From contig JAKBAD010000007.1 in the NCBI GenBank assembly GCA_021809435.1, forward strand, positions 62,001-126,000: a stretch of DNA of 64,000 bases, read 5' to 3'. The position numbers were made by a program, and so were the translations under genes. This stretch comes from Pseudomonadota bacterium. GTDB lineage: Bacteria; Pseudomonadota; Alphaproteobacteria; Acetobacterales; Acetobacteraceae. This document shows positions 27,267 through 35,958 of this stretch, one piece after another. Under the pieces are notes generated by a model, which saw only the letters and a program-made list of their open reading frames with translations, made no database searches and had not been told where the DNA came from. The first letter of the stretch is position 1; each line of letters starts with the position of its first letter.

Positions 27267-28007
27267 ATGGACATTGTCGAGAGTATCAAATCGGTGCTGA
27301 GCCCGCCGCACCGCGCGGGCTATCCGTTCATTGGCGGCGGCATCGCGGTCGCCGTTCTGGGCCTGCTCATCTGGCATCCCCTGGCTTGGCTCGGCCTCGC
27401 CTTCGCGGTGTTCTGCCTGTATTTCTTCCGCGACCCCGACCGCATCCTGCCGCCCCGCGCCAACGTGTTCGTGGCCCCCGCCGATGGCTTGGTGGTCTCC
27501 ATCGAGCAAGCGGTGCCCCCGCCCGAGCTGGGCTTCGAGACCGCGCCGCTCACCCGCGTCGCCATTTTCCTCTCGGTGCTCGATGTGCACGTCAACCGCG
27601 CGCCGATCGCCGGCGTGGTCGAGAAAATCGCCTACCATCCGGGGCTGTTCCTCAACGCCGCCGAGGACAAGGCCTCCGATGACAATGAGCGCAATTCCCT
27701 GCTCATGCGCCTGGAAAACGGCGCGCGCATCGCGGTGGTGCAAATTGCCGGGCTGATCGCGCGGCGCATTTTGTGCGAGGTGCGCGAAGGCCAGACCCTG
27801 GCGGCCGGCGAGCGCTTTGGCATCATCCGCTTCGGCTCGCGCACCGATCTGTATCTCCCCCCCGGCGCCACGCCGCTGGTGGCGGTCGGCCAGCGGATGA
27901 TCGGCGGCGAGACGGTGATCGCCGAGCTGCCCGCCAGCACCGCCCCGGCCCCCGTTGAGCCGGACGAGGACGACACCCCCGTAGACCCGCCCTCTGACGC
28001 GCCATGA
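27267..28007 (+). CDS. psd: Phosphatidylserine decarboxylase (proenzyme)
   Basis: 246-residue membrane-associated enzyme of the short prokaryotic class that makes phosphatidylethanolamine. The self-cleavage site that creates the pyruvoyl group is in RFGSRTDLY (Gly-Ser). FLSVLDVHVNRAP and the FFRDPDR segment are characteristic. A membrane segment lies around residues 24-55. An acidic Asp/Glu/Pro tail ends the protein. It overlaps pssA by 4 bases (ATGA), giving an operon of consecutive pathway steps. Confidence 0.95.
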   Translation: MDIVESIKSVLSPPHRAGYPFIGGGIAVAVLGLLIWHPLAWLGLAFAVFCLYFFRDPDRILPPRANVFVAPADGLVVSIEQAVPPPELGFETAPLTRVAIFLSVLDVHVNRAPIAGVVEKIAYHPGLFLNAAEDKASDDNERNSLLMRLENGARIAVVQIAGLIARRILCEVREGQTLAAGERFGIIRFGSRTDLYLPPGATPLVAVGQRMIGGETVIAELPASTAPAPVEPDEDDTPVDPPSDAP

Positions 28008-28828
28008 CCGTTCGTCGCCTGCCGCGCCGGAACCGTTTCTCCGGCCAAAGCTTCAACCGCATGCTGCCCAACATGATGACCCTGCTGGGCCTGTGCATCG
28101 GGCTCTCGGCCATCCGCCTGGGGCTCAATGACAGGTTCGGCGCCGCCGTCATCGCGCTTGCCGTCTCCGCGGTCATCGATGGGCTGGATGGCCGCCTGGC
28201 CCGCCTGCTCAAAGCCACATCGCGCTTCGGCGCCGAGTTCGACAGCCTGGCCGATTTCCTCTGTTTTGGCGTCGCCCCCGCCTTGCTGCTCTATATGTGG
28301 TCGCTGCAAAGCTGGGGCGCGGTCGGGTTTTTGCCGCCGCTGATGTACGCCTCCTCCATGGCGCTGCGTCTGGCGCGGTTCAACGCCGCGCTCGATTCAG
28401 CCCCCAAGGCGGCCTTCGCCTATAATTTCTTCACCGGCGTGCCCGCGCCCGCCGGTGCCGGCCTGGCGCTGTTCCCGCTGTTCATTGGGCTTGAGGCCGA
28501 CCAGCTCCACCTCTCCTGGCTGCACAGCCTGGCGGCATTTCCGCTGTTCACCGGCGCGGTGCTGGTGGCGGTGGCGGGCTTGTGCGTGTCCACCTTGCCG
28601 GTGTGGAGCTTCAAGAACTTCAAGGTGCCGGCCAGCAGCGTGCTGCCGGTTCTGGTGGGCGTGGTGGTGCTGGCCGCGGCCATTTTCGCCGACCCGTTCG
28701 GCGCCGGCGTCCTGCTCGACATTGGCTATATCGCCATGCTGCCCTTCTCCCTGCAAAGCTATCGCAAGCTCGCGCGCGAGGCCGAACAGCGCCGCGCCGC
28801 TGCCGAACAAGCCGAACCCGCCACCTGA
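28004..28828 (+). CDS. pssA: CDP-diacylglycerol-serine O-phosphatidyltransferase
   Basis: 274-residue integral membrane CDP-alcohol phosphatidyltransferase that makes phosphatidylserine, the substrate of Psd. The catalytic signature DG..AR........G...D...D is visible as DGLDGRLARLLKATSRFGAE followed by FDSLAD. Several membrane segments follow. A long imperfect hairpin after its stop marks the end of the unit. Confidence 0.95.
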   Translation: MTVRRLPRRNRFSGQSFNRMLPNMMTLLGLCIGLSAIRLGLNDRFGAAVIALAVSAVIDGLDGRLARLLKATSRFGAEFDSLADFLCFGVAPALLLYMWSLQSWGAVGFLPPLMYASSMALRLARFNAALDSAPKAAFAYNFFTGVPAPAGAGLALFPLFIGLEADQLHLSWLHSLAAFPLFTGAVLVAVAGLCVSTLPVWSFKNFKVPASSVLPVLVGVVVLAAAIFADPFGAGVLLDIGYIAMLPFSLQSYRKLAREAEQRRAAAEQAEPAT

Positions 28829-28868
28829 GACCCCCGCCTTCAAGGGGCCAAAATCACGAGGCGCCGGT

Positions 28869-28929
28869 GCGGTGCGCGCTGCTGGACTGGTTTTTTTGAG
28901 ATGAAAAACAGCCCAGCACCGCGCACCGC
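28869..28929 (+). terminator. Long hairpin between convergent pssA and DUF2188 gene
   Basis: 21-base arms (28869-28889 and 28909-28929) pair at 19 positions around a loop holding a T7 and an A5 run. It lies between two convergent genes and could serve as a terminator in either direction. Confidence 0.7.
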
Positions 28930-28937
28930 CCGGCGGC

Positions 28938-29177
28938 CTACTCAATCACATCCGCCACAGGCCGGTCGCCGCCAGTCACCATCTCGGTGTGCCACCTGCC
29001 ATCCGCGCTCTGAAACTCGATGACCCGTCCCTCGCCTGGCACATTCTGTTCCCGCGCCACCCGCCGCGCCGCCTTCAGCGCCGCCTCGCGGGTCGGAAAA
29101 CTCTCTGAAAACACGCCATCGAACGTATAAGCCCAGCCGCCATCATGCGGCGTGACGCGATAATGAACGAGGCTCAT
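28938..29177 (-). CDS. DUF2188-like small protein
   Basis: 79 residues with the look of DUF2188 proteins: a short beta-rich start (VHYRVTPHDGGWAYTFDGVF), a helix with FPTREAALKAARRVAREQN, and a final strand IEFQSADGRWHTE. ATG 29177 is preferred because GAGGAG lies 7 bases upstream; an in-frame ATG at 29192 includes the ribosome site within the coding region. Function is unknown. Confidence 0.75.
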   Translation of the reverse strand: MSLVHYRVTPHDGGWAYTFDGVFSESFPTREAALKAARRVAREQNVPGEGRVIEFQSADGRWHTEMVTGGDRPVADVIE

Positions 29178-29268
29178 CTGCGCGCTCCTCATCAGGTGAT
29201 GGCCGTGCGGCCGGTCCCCACGGCAATGGGTAATATACCCCTCGCGCGCAGTGCGCGCCAGTCACATG

Positions 29269-31194
29269 TCACGTTCGCGCGGGCAACGCCCCGGCCTGTC
29301 CGGTAAAAGCGCGCTCGAACGCCGCCGCGCTCATCGGCCTGCCAAAATAAAATCCCTGCCCCTCGGCACAGCCCTTGGCGGCCAGCCGCCGCGCCTGGGT
29401 CTCGGTCTCAATCCCCTCGGCGGTCACCTCCAGCCCCAACTCGCCGGCAAGCCGGATCACGGCGCGCACAATCGCCGCCTCGGCGGCATTGTCACACATC
29501 AGCTGGGTAAAGCTGCGGTCGATCTTGAGCCGCGAAACCGGGTAGCGCGTCAGCATGGAGAGCGAGGCGAAGCCCGTGCCATAATCATCAAACGCCACGC
29601 CCACCCCGCGCGCGCGCAGCGCCTTCAGCGGCCCCGCCACGTCATCCTCATGGCGCAGTATAATCGTCTCGGTAATCTCAATTTCCAGCGCCGCCGGGGG
29701 CAGGGCGGTCTTGGCCAGCGCCGCTTCCACCCAGGCGGCGAGCGTACCGCTCCTGAACTGCGCGCCAAACAAATTCACCGCCATCCTGAAATCCGGGTTC
29801 AGTGTGGCGCGCCAGCGCACCGCCTGCGCGCAAGCGGCTTCAATCACCCACGCGCCCACGCGGGCGCCCAGCATGCCTTCTTCCAGCGCGTCCAGAAACT
29901 TGGCGGGCGTGAGCAGCCCGTGGCGTGGGTGGCGCCAGCGCAGCAACGCCTCCGCACCGGTCAGGGCGCCATCGGCCAGCCGCACCAGCGGTTGGTAAAA
30001 AATCTCGAATTCCCCCTCCTCCAGCGCCTGGCGCAGCTCTTCGTCGCGGCGCACCCGGCCTTGGGCCATGTCGCGCAGTTCGGTGCTGAACACCCGTGCG
30101 CAATGGCGCCCCTCGGCCTTGGCTTGGTAGAGTGCCAGATCGGCATGGGCATAAAGCTGCTCCGCCTCGCCGCCATGCAACGGGCCAAGGGCAATGCCAA
30201 TACTCGCCCCGGCATTCACCGTCTGGCCATCGATCAGCACGGGCTGTGAAAGCTCGTCAATCAGCCGTTCCGCCGCGCTCCTTGCTTGGGCAGCAGTGCT
30301 CACGCCCGCCAGCAGCAGCGCGAATTCATCGCCGCCCAGCCGCGCGGCATCGTCATGCTCGCGTGCCGAGGCGCGTATCCGCCCCGCCAGGGCGATCAGC
30401 ACCTCATCGCCCGCGCCATGGCCGAGCGTGTCGTTGATAAACTTGAACCCGTCGAGGTCGATCAGCAGCAGCGCCACCGGACGGTGGGCGCGCAGCGCCT
30501 CGGTCAGCCGCGCGCGCAGCGCGTCGCGGTTGAGCAGCTGGGTCAGCGTGTCCTGCTGGGTTAGCTGATAAAGCCGCGCCTCCTGCGCGTCGCGCTCGGC
30601 CATGTGCTGGCGCACGGCCGCCATCTCGGCCCGGCGCGCCCGGGTGCTGCCCAGCCAAAGCTGCGTGACATTGAACGTGAAATAAGCCCCGCCCAGCAGC
30701 AGGCTGGTGAACACCAGCATCGGCGGCGTCACGGCATCGCCGATGCTCATGAACGGCAGCGCGGTGGCATATAGCAGCGGCGGCAGCGAGAGCGCCACCG
30801 CTCCGGCCGGGCAGCCAATGGTCGAGAGCACGGCGTTCGAGGCCGTGGCGGTGATGAAATACACCGCCATCACCTGCCCCCACGGGCCGAATATATGCAC
30901 CAGCAGCGGCACGGGGGCGCAAAACACCAGCGAATTGGTAAACATCAGCGCCAATATCGCCCGGCGCGCGCGTGGTGCCTCGGCGCGCGCGGGCTGTTCG
31001 CCGAACCAGCGTGCCTCCATCAGCTGCAACGCGCCATAAAGCGCGCCGTAGCCAGCCATCAGCGCCCAGCCCAGCGCGGGGCCAAGGGTGAGCGTAATCA
31101 CCGTCACCGCCCCCAGCCGCACCATCAGCTGGCGGCGGCGCAGCCGTAGCATATCGGCCAGGCTTGCCTTGTCGCTGGTCAGCATCATGTGCAT
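29269..31194 (-). CDS. Membrane-bound GGDEF/EAL protein (c-di-GMP turnover)
   Basis: 641 residues. Residues about 25-190 hold several membrane helices forming an unknown sensor domain. A GGDEF domain follows with intact RLGGDEFALLL, then an EAL domain with GAEALLRWRHPRHG, MAVNLFG, EITETI, FDDYGTGFASL, KIDRSFT and EGIETE. By motif, both the cyclase and the phosphodiesterase sites look functional, so the net direction may depend on the signal. It stands alone, 357 bp from ispD. It could connect to motility or biofilm control, but no partner is nearby. Confidence 0.92.
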   Translation of the reverse strand: MHMMLTSDKASLADMLRLRRRQLMVRLGAVTVITLTLGPALGWALMAGYGALYGALQLMEARWFGEQPARAEAPRARRAILALMFTNSLVFCAPVPLLVHIFGPWGQVMAVYFITATASNAVLSTIGCPAGAVALSLPPLLYATALPFMSIGDAVTPPMLVFTSLLLGGAYFTFNVTQLWLGSTRARRAEMAAVRQHMAERDAQEARLYQLTQQDTLTQLLNRDALRARLTEALRAHRPVALLLIDLDGFKFINDTLGHGAGDEVLIALAGRIRASAREHDDAARLGGDEFALLLAGVSTAAQARSAAERLIDELSQPVLIDGQTVNAGASIGIALGPLHGGEAEQLYAHADLALYQAKAEGRHCARVFSTELRDMAQGRVRRDEELRQALEEGEFEIFYQPLVRLADGALTGAEALLRWRHPRHGLLTPAKFLDALEEGMLGARVGAWVIEAACAQAVRWRATLNPDFRMAVNLFGAQFRSGTLAAWVEAALAKTALPPAALEIEITETIILRHEDDVAGPLKALRARGVGVAFDDYGTGFASLSMLTRYPVSRLKIDRSFTQLMCDNAAEAAIVRAVIRLAGELGLEVTAEGIETETQARRLAAKGCAEGQGFYFGRPMSAAAFERAFTGQAGALPART

Positions 31195-31426
31195 TGTCGC
31201 GGCCGCGTCTCCGTGTCTCTGGTGGTCCGGCGCTCCCGCCTTTCACAACAACGCCAGCGTATCGGCGCCCCGGCCCGCTACCACGGGCATTTGCCAAATA
31301 CCCTGCCACGCGCGCCCCCTGGCCGCAAGTTTAATGGGAATTGTGTTAATATGAGATGATCGGAGGTTGATAACCACCCGCCCCCGCCGGGGGCTGCGCC
31401 AGGATCGATCTTGGGCTAGTATTCCG

Positions 31427-31453
31427 ATCCTGAAATCCATAGGATTTCAGGAT
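31427..31453. repeat. Perfect 12-bp inverted repeat upstream of ispD
   Basis: ATCCTGAAATCC and GGATTTCAGGAT are separated by 3 bases. It lies in the 357-bp gap between the GGDEF/EAL gene and ispD, an AT-richer stretch than the genes. Apart from the two hairpins the gap shows no gene. Confidence 0.8.
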
Positions 31454-31487
31454 AATGTTCTAACTCTTTGTTTAAGCGAGCAACTTT

Positions 31488-31517
31488 ATCCAATCAAATG
31501 ATTCCATTTGATTGGAT
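31488..31517. repeat. Perfect 13-bp inverted repeat upstream of ispD
   Basis: ATCCAATCAAATG and CATTTGATTGGAT are separated by 4 bases (ATTC), about 35 bp before the ispD start. AGCGA and TCGCT lie outside the arms, so the pairing may extend. It could be an operator, an mRNA leader hairpin or part of a dispersed palindromic repeat. Confidence 0.8.
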
Positions 31518-31551
31518 GTCGCTCTAGGGCCGTTGAATGCAGGAGGCGCGG

Positions 31552-32232
31552 ATGAATATCGGTCTGATCGTGGCGGCGGGGCGGGGATATCGCGTGGGCG
31601 GGCCGTTGCCCAAGCAATATCTGCCTTTGGCGGGCGAGCCCATCTTGCGCCACACCATTCGCGCGCTCACCCGCCATCCCGGCATCGATGCCGTGCAGGT
31701 CGTCATCCACCCCGACGACGTGCCCCTGTACGAAGACGCCACCAGCGCCCTCGAAAAACTCCGCCCCGTGCTGTTTGGCGGCGCCGAGCGGCAGGATTCC
31801 GTGCGTCTCGGGCTCGAGGGGCTGGCCGGTCTCAAGCCCCGCACCGTGCTCATTCACGATGCCGTGCGCCCCTTCGTCTCGGCCCCGGTCATCAGCGCCG
31901 TGCTCGAGGCACTCGGGCGCATTCCCGCCGCGCTGGTCGGCGTGCCGCTGGCCGATACGCTCAAACGTGTCGAGGAAGGGGTCGTCACCGCCACCGTGCC
32001 GCGCGCCGGGCTGTGGCGCGCCCAAACGCCCCAGGGCTTCCGCTACGCCGACATTCTGCGCGCCCACCGCCATGCCGTCCACAGCGCCCCGGGGGTCGAT
32101 TTCACCGACGACGCCATGATCGCCGAACATGCCGGTTTGCGCGTCGAAATGGTGCCGGGGTCGGAGGATAATTTCAAAATCACCACCGCCGCCGACCTCG
32201 CCCGCGCCGAAACCATGCTCCAATCCGCCTGA
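31552..32232 (+). CDS. ispD: 2-C-methyl-D-erythritol 4-phosphate cytidylyltransferase
   Basis: 226 residues. IspD makes CDP-methylerythritol in the non-mevalonate isoprenoid pathway. The nucleotide-binding start LIVAAGRGYRVGGPLPKQYL is clear, and IHDAVRPFV and TPQGFRY are the other family motifs. ATG 31552 is preceded by a strong AGGAGG at 31541-31546; an ATG at 31537 would put that site inside the gene. It is not fused to IspF, unlike in many Alphaproteobacteria. Confidence 0.95.
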   Translation: MNIGLIVAAGRGYRVGGPLPKQYLPLAGEPILRHTIRALTRHPGIDAVQVVIHPDDVPLYEDATSALEKLRPVLFGGAERQDSVRLGLEGLAGLKPRTVLIHDAVRPFVSAPVISAVLEALGRIPAALVGVPLADTLKRVEEGVVTATVPRAGLWRAQTPQGFRYADILRAHRHAVHSAPGVDFTDDAMIAEHAGLRVEMVPGSEDNFKITTAADLARAETMLQSA

Positions 32233-32280
32233 CCCCCGCTTGGCAGGCGCCGCGCCCGCCGCTATAGACAGGCACGGTTC

Positions 32281-32367
32281 GCGGGTGTGGTGGAACTGGT
32301 AGACGCGCCGGACTCAAAATCCGGTTCCAGTAATGGAGTGTCGGTTCGATTCCGACCACCCGCACCA
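32281..32367 (+). tRNA. tRNA-Leu (anticodon CAA)
   Basis: 87 nt with encoded CCA. Acceptor arms GCGGGTG/CACCCGC pair fully. The anticodon stem CCGGA/TCCGG holds loop CTCAAAA with anticodon CAA. A long variable arm (class II) is present, and the T arm GTCGG-TTCGATT-CCGAC is perfect. It reads UUG leucine codons, rare in this GC-rich genome. Confidence 0.97.
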
Positions 32368-32436
32368 TTTTCTAAGCCAAGCGCCTCACATATCGCCCGC
32401 CGCGGAGATAGAATTTTGGCCAAACCAGCAAGCATC

Positions 32437-33060
32437 ATGGGTCTTTCAACGGTCTGGCGTATGGCGGCGGCGATTTTTGGCCGCCGCGCCGGCACCGAAG
32501 AGCCGCCCCACGAGGTGCTGGCCCGCCAAAGCGGCATTGAAATCCGCCACTATCGCGCCCGCCTTGCCGCCGAAACCACGGTGCCCGGCACCGAGACCGA
32601 GGCGCGCTATGAAGGCTTCCGCCGTCTGGCCGGCTATATTTTCGGCGCCAATCAGGGCAACGCCACCATCGCCATGACCGCCCCCGTTGCCCAGAGCGCC
32701 GAGTCCATCGCCATGACCATGCCGGTCGCCCAAGCCCCCGCGCGGGATGGCGCCTGGGTCATCCGGTTTTTCATGCCCGCCAGCCACAATTTGGCATCCC
32801 TGCCGCGCCCCAACGACCCGCTGATCACCCTGGTCGAGGTGCCCCCCGAAACCTATGCGGTGCTGCGCTTCGCCGGGCGGCCAACCCCCGCGCGCCTCGC
32901 CCGCGCGGCGGCATCCCTGAGCGCGGCATTGCAGTCCGGCCCCTGGCGGGCGCAGGGCGTGCCAACCGCATGGTTCTACGACCCGCCCTGGACCCTCCCG
33001 CCCTTCCGGCGCAACGAGGTGGCCGTACCCGTGGCGCGCGCCACCGCTGCGGCGGGTTAG
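32437..33060 (+). CDS. SOUL-family heme-binding protein
   Basis: 207 residues. The SOUL/HBP domain begins HEVLARQSGIEIRHYRARLAAE and includes FRRLAGYIFGANQGNATIAM followed by the repeated IAMTxPVAQ motif typical of the family. The C-terminal WTLPPFRRNEV is also conserved. The N-terminus (MGLSTVWRMAAAIFG) is hydrophobic and may anchor or export the protein. Related proteins bind heme or tetrapyrroles. The start is the first ATG after the tRNA; the frame is open upstream through the tRNA. Confidence 0.88.
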   Translation: MGLSTVWRMAAAIFGRRAGTEEPPHEVLARQSGIEIRHYRARLAAETTVPGTETEARYEGFRRLAGYIFGANQGNATIAMTAPVAQSAESIAMTMPVAQAPARDGAWVIRFFMPASHNLASLPRPNDPLITLVEVPPETYAVLRFAGRPTPARLARAAASLSAALQSGPWRAQGVPTAWFYDPPWTLPPFRRNEVAVPVARATAAAG

Positions 33061-33070
33061 CGAAAAGAGG

Positions 33071-33562
33071 CTATTCCCCTACCACGTTAATGGCATCCAT
33101 GCCAGCCGCCAGCGCGGCCAGCGCGTCCTCGCGGCTCACCCCAATGCAGCCTTCGGTGGGCGTATAGCCGGGCGGCGCGACATGGAAAAAAATCGCCGAG
33201 CCGCGCCCGGGCGTAATGGGGCCGAGATTCCAGTCGAGCACCCCGATCAGGTCATAACGCTCGTCCTCGCGCCACAACAGCTCGTGGCTGGCGCCAAAAG
33301 GCAGCTTCACCAGCCGGTTATAGTCCGGGTTGGCGGGGTCGTCGCACCAGGCATCCTGGGTCGAGAGCGGCACCATCGGCACGCTGGCCTTTGGCCGGCC
33401 GGCAAAGCGGTCGGGGCGGTAGAACACCCGCACCAGCCGCATCAGCGCCTTGGGCGTGGCGCCGTCGCCCTCGCGTTTCAAATCCCCCGCGATCACGCCC
33501 CGGCGCCCGCAGCAGGCGCGCAGCACCAACCCCGCCCCCGCCAGCATGCCGCGATTATACAT
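33071..33562 (-). CDS. L,D-transpeptidase (YkuD domain)
   Basis: 163 residues. The family pattern KREGDGATP is near the N-terminus and the catalytic His/Cys region is FFHVAPPGYTPTEGCIGVS with the nucleophile in GCIG. Such enzymes form 3-3 peptidoglycan cross-links or attach proteins to peptidoglycan. No clear signal peptide is visible, as in the cytosol-like short members. ATG 33562 lies 4 bp downstream of the ribA stop; a TTG at 33586 overlapping ribA is possible. Confidence 0.85.
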   Translation of the reverse strand: MYNRGMLAGAGLVLRACCGRRGVIAGDLKREGDGATPKALMRLVRVFYRPDRFAGRPKASVPMVPLSTQDAWCDDPANPDYNRLVKLPFGASHELLWREDERYDLIGVLDWNLGPITPGRGSAIFFHVAPPGYTPTEGCIGVSREDALAALAAGMDAINVVGE

Positions 33563-33566
33563 GAAT

Positions 33567-34691
33567 TCAGCCAAGCCAATGCCCAAAGCGTTTCGCCTTG
33601 GTCTCCAAATATGAATCGTTCACCCCGTTGGGCGCGAATTCATGCGCCACACGCTCAACAATCTCGATACCACAGGCGGCAAGCGAGCTAAGCTTGGCCG
33701 GATTATTGGTCAGCAGCCGGATCCGCGCAATCCCAAGCCCGCGCAGCATCTGGGCGGCGATATGGAAATTGCGCTCATCGGCCTGCCAGCCGAGCGCCTT
33801 GTTGGCGTCGAGCGTATCGAGCCCGCGATCTTGCATCGTATAAGCGCGCAACTTGTTGATCAGCCCGATCCCGCGCCCTTCCTGGGCGAGATAGAGTACC
33901 ACCCCGGCGCCCTCGCGCCCCATGCGGGCAATGGCGCCCTGCAATTGCGGCCCGCAATCGCAGCGCAGGCTGCCCAGCAAATCGCCCGTGAAACATTCCG
34001 AGTGAATGCGCACCAGCGGCGCCTCCAGCCGCTCGGGCTCGCCCACCACAATCGCCATATGCTCAATGCCCTGATCGAGCGCGCGGAAGGCAACCAGCCT
34101 GGCATCGCGCGCGGCATCCAGCGGCACCGGCACCTCGGCCACGCGCGTGAGCGACGCGGCGAGGTTGAGCGGATAAGCCCCCAGATCATGCGCCGGCACG
34201 GTCAGCAGGTCGGCGCCCTCGCGCCGCTGCGCCCAGCCCGGCTTCACGCGCGCCACCACCATGGCGGGCAACAGCCTTGCCAGTTTAGCCAGGGTCAGCG
34301 CGGCCTCGGCCTCCTCGGGCGCGCTGCTCAGCTCGAATTCGGGCAAAATCTGCTCAAGCGTCGGGTCGGCGGCGCGTTTGAGCGTCTCGGCGTCAATCAG
34401 CGGCCGGGCCAGCTTCAGCGCCACCACCGCCGCGCTTTCGGGCGCCACACCCTGCGGCATCACCGCCTCGGCGCGCGAGCGGGCCAGCAGCAGCTTGGGC
34501 GTTCCCTCCGAGAGCAAATCAATCAGCCGCAACCCTTCCGCGCCCACCGTCTCGGCGGGGGCGATGATCAGCGGATGTTTGGCGGCCAGCACCACCGGCA
34601 CGCCGCGCCTGGCATCGGCCACCGCGCGGTGCACCGCGCGGGTGCGGGGTGTGCCCAGCGGGCTTGCCTGGGTTTGGATCGTCTCGATCAT
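33567..34691 (-). CDS. ribA: GTP cyclohydrolase II with N-terminal GTP_CH_N-like region
   Basis: 374 residues. The C-terminal half (about 190-374) is a normal GTP cyclohydrolase II, the first step of riboflavin synthesis, with zinc cysteines in ECFTGDLLGSLRCDCG and the motif LYLAQEGRGIGLINKLRAY. The N-terminal part (1 to about 180) resembles a degenerate RibB/GTP_CH_N domain and lacks the DDEDRENEGD-type motif of an active dihydroxybutanone-phosphate synthase. This layout is known in Alphaproteobacteria. No FMN riboswitch was seen in the 122-bp upstream gap. Confidence 0.93.
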   Translation of the reverse strand: MIETIQTQASPLGTPRTRAVHRAVADARRGVPVVLAAKHPLIIAPAETVGAEGLRLIDLLSEGTPKLLLARSRAEAVMPQGVAPESAAVVALKLARPLIDAETLKRAADPTLEQILPEFELSSAPEEAEAALTLAKLARLLPAMVVARVKPGWAQRREGADLLTVPAHDLGAYPLNLAASLTRVAEVPVPLDAARDARLVAFRALDQGIEHMAIVVGEPERLEAPLVRIHSECFTGDLLGSLRCDCGPQLQGAIARMGREGAGVVLYLAQEGRGIGLINKLRAYTMQDRGLDTLDANKALGWQADERNFHIAAQMLRGLGIARIRLLTNNPAKLSSLAACGIEIVERVAHEFAPNGVNDSYLETKAKRFGHWLG

Positions 34692-34813
34692 GGAGCCTCA
34701 CATAGGGCGCCCCGCCCGGCTTGGCCAGAGCGGAGAAGGACGCGGGGTGGCGCGGTACTGACAGAAGGGTAAAATACACGTATAGGTGAGCGAGGAGGCC
34801 GAAGGAGAAGCTT

Positions 34814-35503
34814 ATGTCTGGTCAACGTCCCTTGCTGGTGGTCGATGACGATGACGCCCTGCGCACGGCGCTCATCGAGCAGCTGGTGCTGGAGGGTGAA
34901 TTCGCCCCCGATGAAGCCAATTGCCTCGCCATGGCCGAGAAAAAACTCACCGCCGGCAAGAGCTACGACGCCGTGATCCTCGATGTCGGGCTGCCCGATG
35001 GCGATGGCCGCGAATTCTGTCGCAAGCTGCGCGACAAGGGCCTCAAAATGCCCATCATCATGCTCACCGGCGTCACCGAGGAGACCGACATCGTCCGCGG
35101 GCTCGATGCGGGGGCCAATGATTACGTGGCCAAACCCTTTCGCGTCAACGAGCTGTTCGCCCGCCTGCGCGCCCAGCTGCGCAGCTTCGAAACCTCCGAG
35201 GACGCCACCTTCAAAATCGGCCCCTACCAGTTCCGCCCCGCCCAGCGCCAGCTGCTCGATACCCAGGGCCGGCGCATCCGCCTGACCGACAAGGAAGCCG
35301 CGATCCTGAAATTCCTCTACCGCGCCGAGGGCAAATCCGTCAGCCGTCAGCAGCTTCTGGGCGAGGTCTGGGGCTATAATGCCGGGGTCACCACCCACAC
35401 GCTCGAAACCCACATCTATCGCCTGCGTCAAAAAATCGAGCCCGACCCGGCCACCGCCCGCCTGCTGGTGACCGATGGCGGCGGCTACCGCCTCTGCCCC
35501 TAA
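34814..35503 (+). CDS. OmpR-type response regulator
   Basis: 229 residues. The receiver domain has the acidic pocket (Asp11-Asp14), the phospho-acceptor Asp57 in VILDVGLPDGDG and Lys in YVAKPFRVNEL. A winged-helix DNA-binding domain follows (about 130-229) with VSRQQLLGEVWGYN and TLETHIYRLRQKIE. A good ribosome site (GAAGGAGAAG) precedes ATG 34814. No histidine kinase gene is adjacent, so it is an orphan regulator here. It is divergent from ribA. Confidence 0.95.
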   Translation: MSGQRPLLVVDDDDALRTALIEQLVLEGEFAPDEANCLAMAEKKLTAGKSYDAVILDVGLPDGDGREFCRKLRDKGLKMPIIMLTGVTEETDIVRGLDAGANDYVAKPFRVNELFARLRAQLRSFETSEDATFKIGPYQFRPAQRQLLDTQGRRIRLTDKEAAILKFLYRAEGKSVSRQQLLGEVWGYNAGVTTHTLETHIYRLRQKIEPDPATARLLVTDGGGYRLCP

Positions 35504-35511
35504 CGCGCCAC

Positions 35512-35958
35512 ATGACCGAACGCGCCGCCCGTCTGTTCATCGCCTTCGCCGCCGCCGCCCTGGCGCCCGGCTTGGCGGTCGGGGTGTTTCTCAGTCTGGT
35601 GCTGAACACCCTGTTCGGCGCCGCCTTCCGCACCCCCTTCGCCGCCACGCCTGAAGGCGGGCTGATGCTCGTCCTCGGCCCCTTCATGGGCATGCTCTAT
35701 GGCTGCCTCTATTCCGTGCCGCTGCTGCTTATCCTCGGCCTGCCCGCGCATCTGGCGCTCCGCCGGTTCCGTCTCGCCCATGGCTGGGCCTACACGCTGG
35801 CGGGCGCGGCCATCGCGCTGGTCGGCGCCATCATCGTGCCGGGATTTCTGGTGTTCGCCTCGCCGCTCGCCTCGCCCCATGGTCTGGTTTGTGCCTTGCC
35901 CGGCGCGCTCTCAGGGGCGCTGTTCTGGCTCATCGCCCGTCCCAACCGCTCCCCTTGA
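35512..35958 (+). CDS. Small four-helix membrane protein of unknown function
   Basis: 148 residues with about four hydrophobic segments (11-35, 46-75, 95-118, 122-145) and few charged residues between them. No family is recognised. It starts 8 bp after the response regulator stop and probably shares its transcript. The 3' end overlaps the convergent deoxyribosyltransferase gene by 48 bases. Confidence 0.65.
   Translation: MTERAARLFIAFAAAALAPGLAVGVFLSLVLNTLFGAAFRTPFAATPEGGLMLVLGPFMGMLYGCLYSVPLLLILGLPAHLALRRFRLAHGWAYTLAGAAIALVGAIIVPGFLVFASPLASPHGLVCALPGALSGALFWLIARPNRSP

Noticed and set aside
32287-32436. N-terminal extension of the SOUL protein through the tRNA
   Set aside because: The upstream part of the frame overlaps the tRNA-Leu gene and does not resemble the family; ATG 32437 fits the normal length.
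34692-34813. FMN riboswitch for ribA
   Set aside because: The 122-bp gap is too short and lacks the conserved FMN-riboswitch core.
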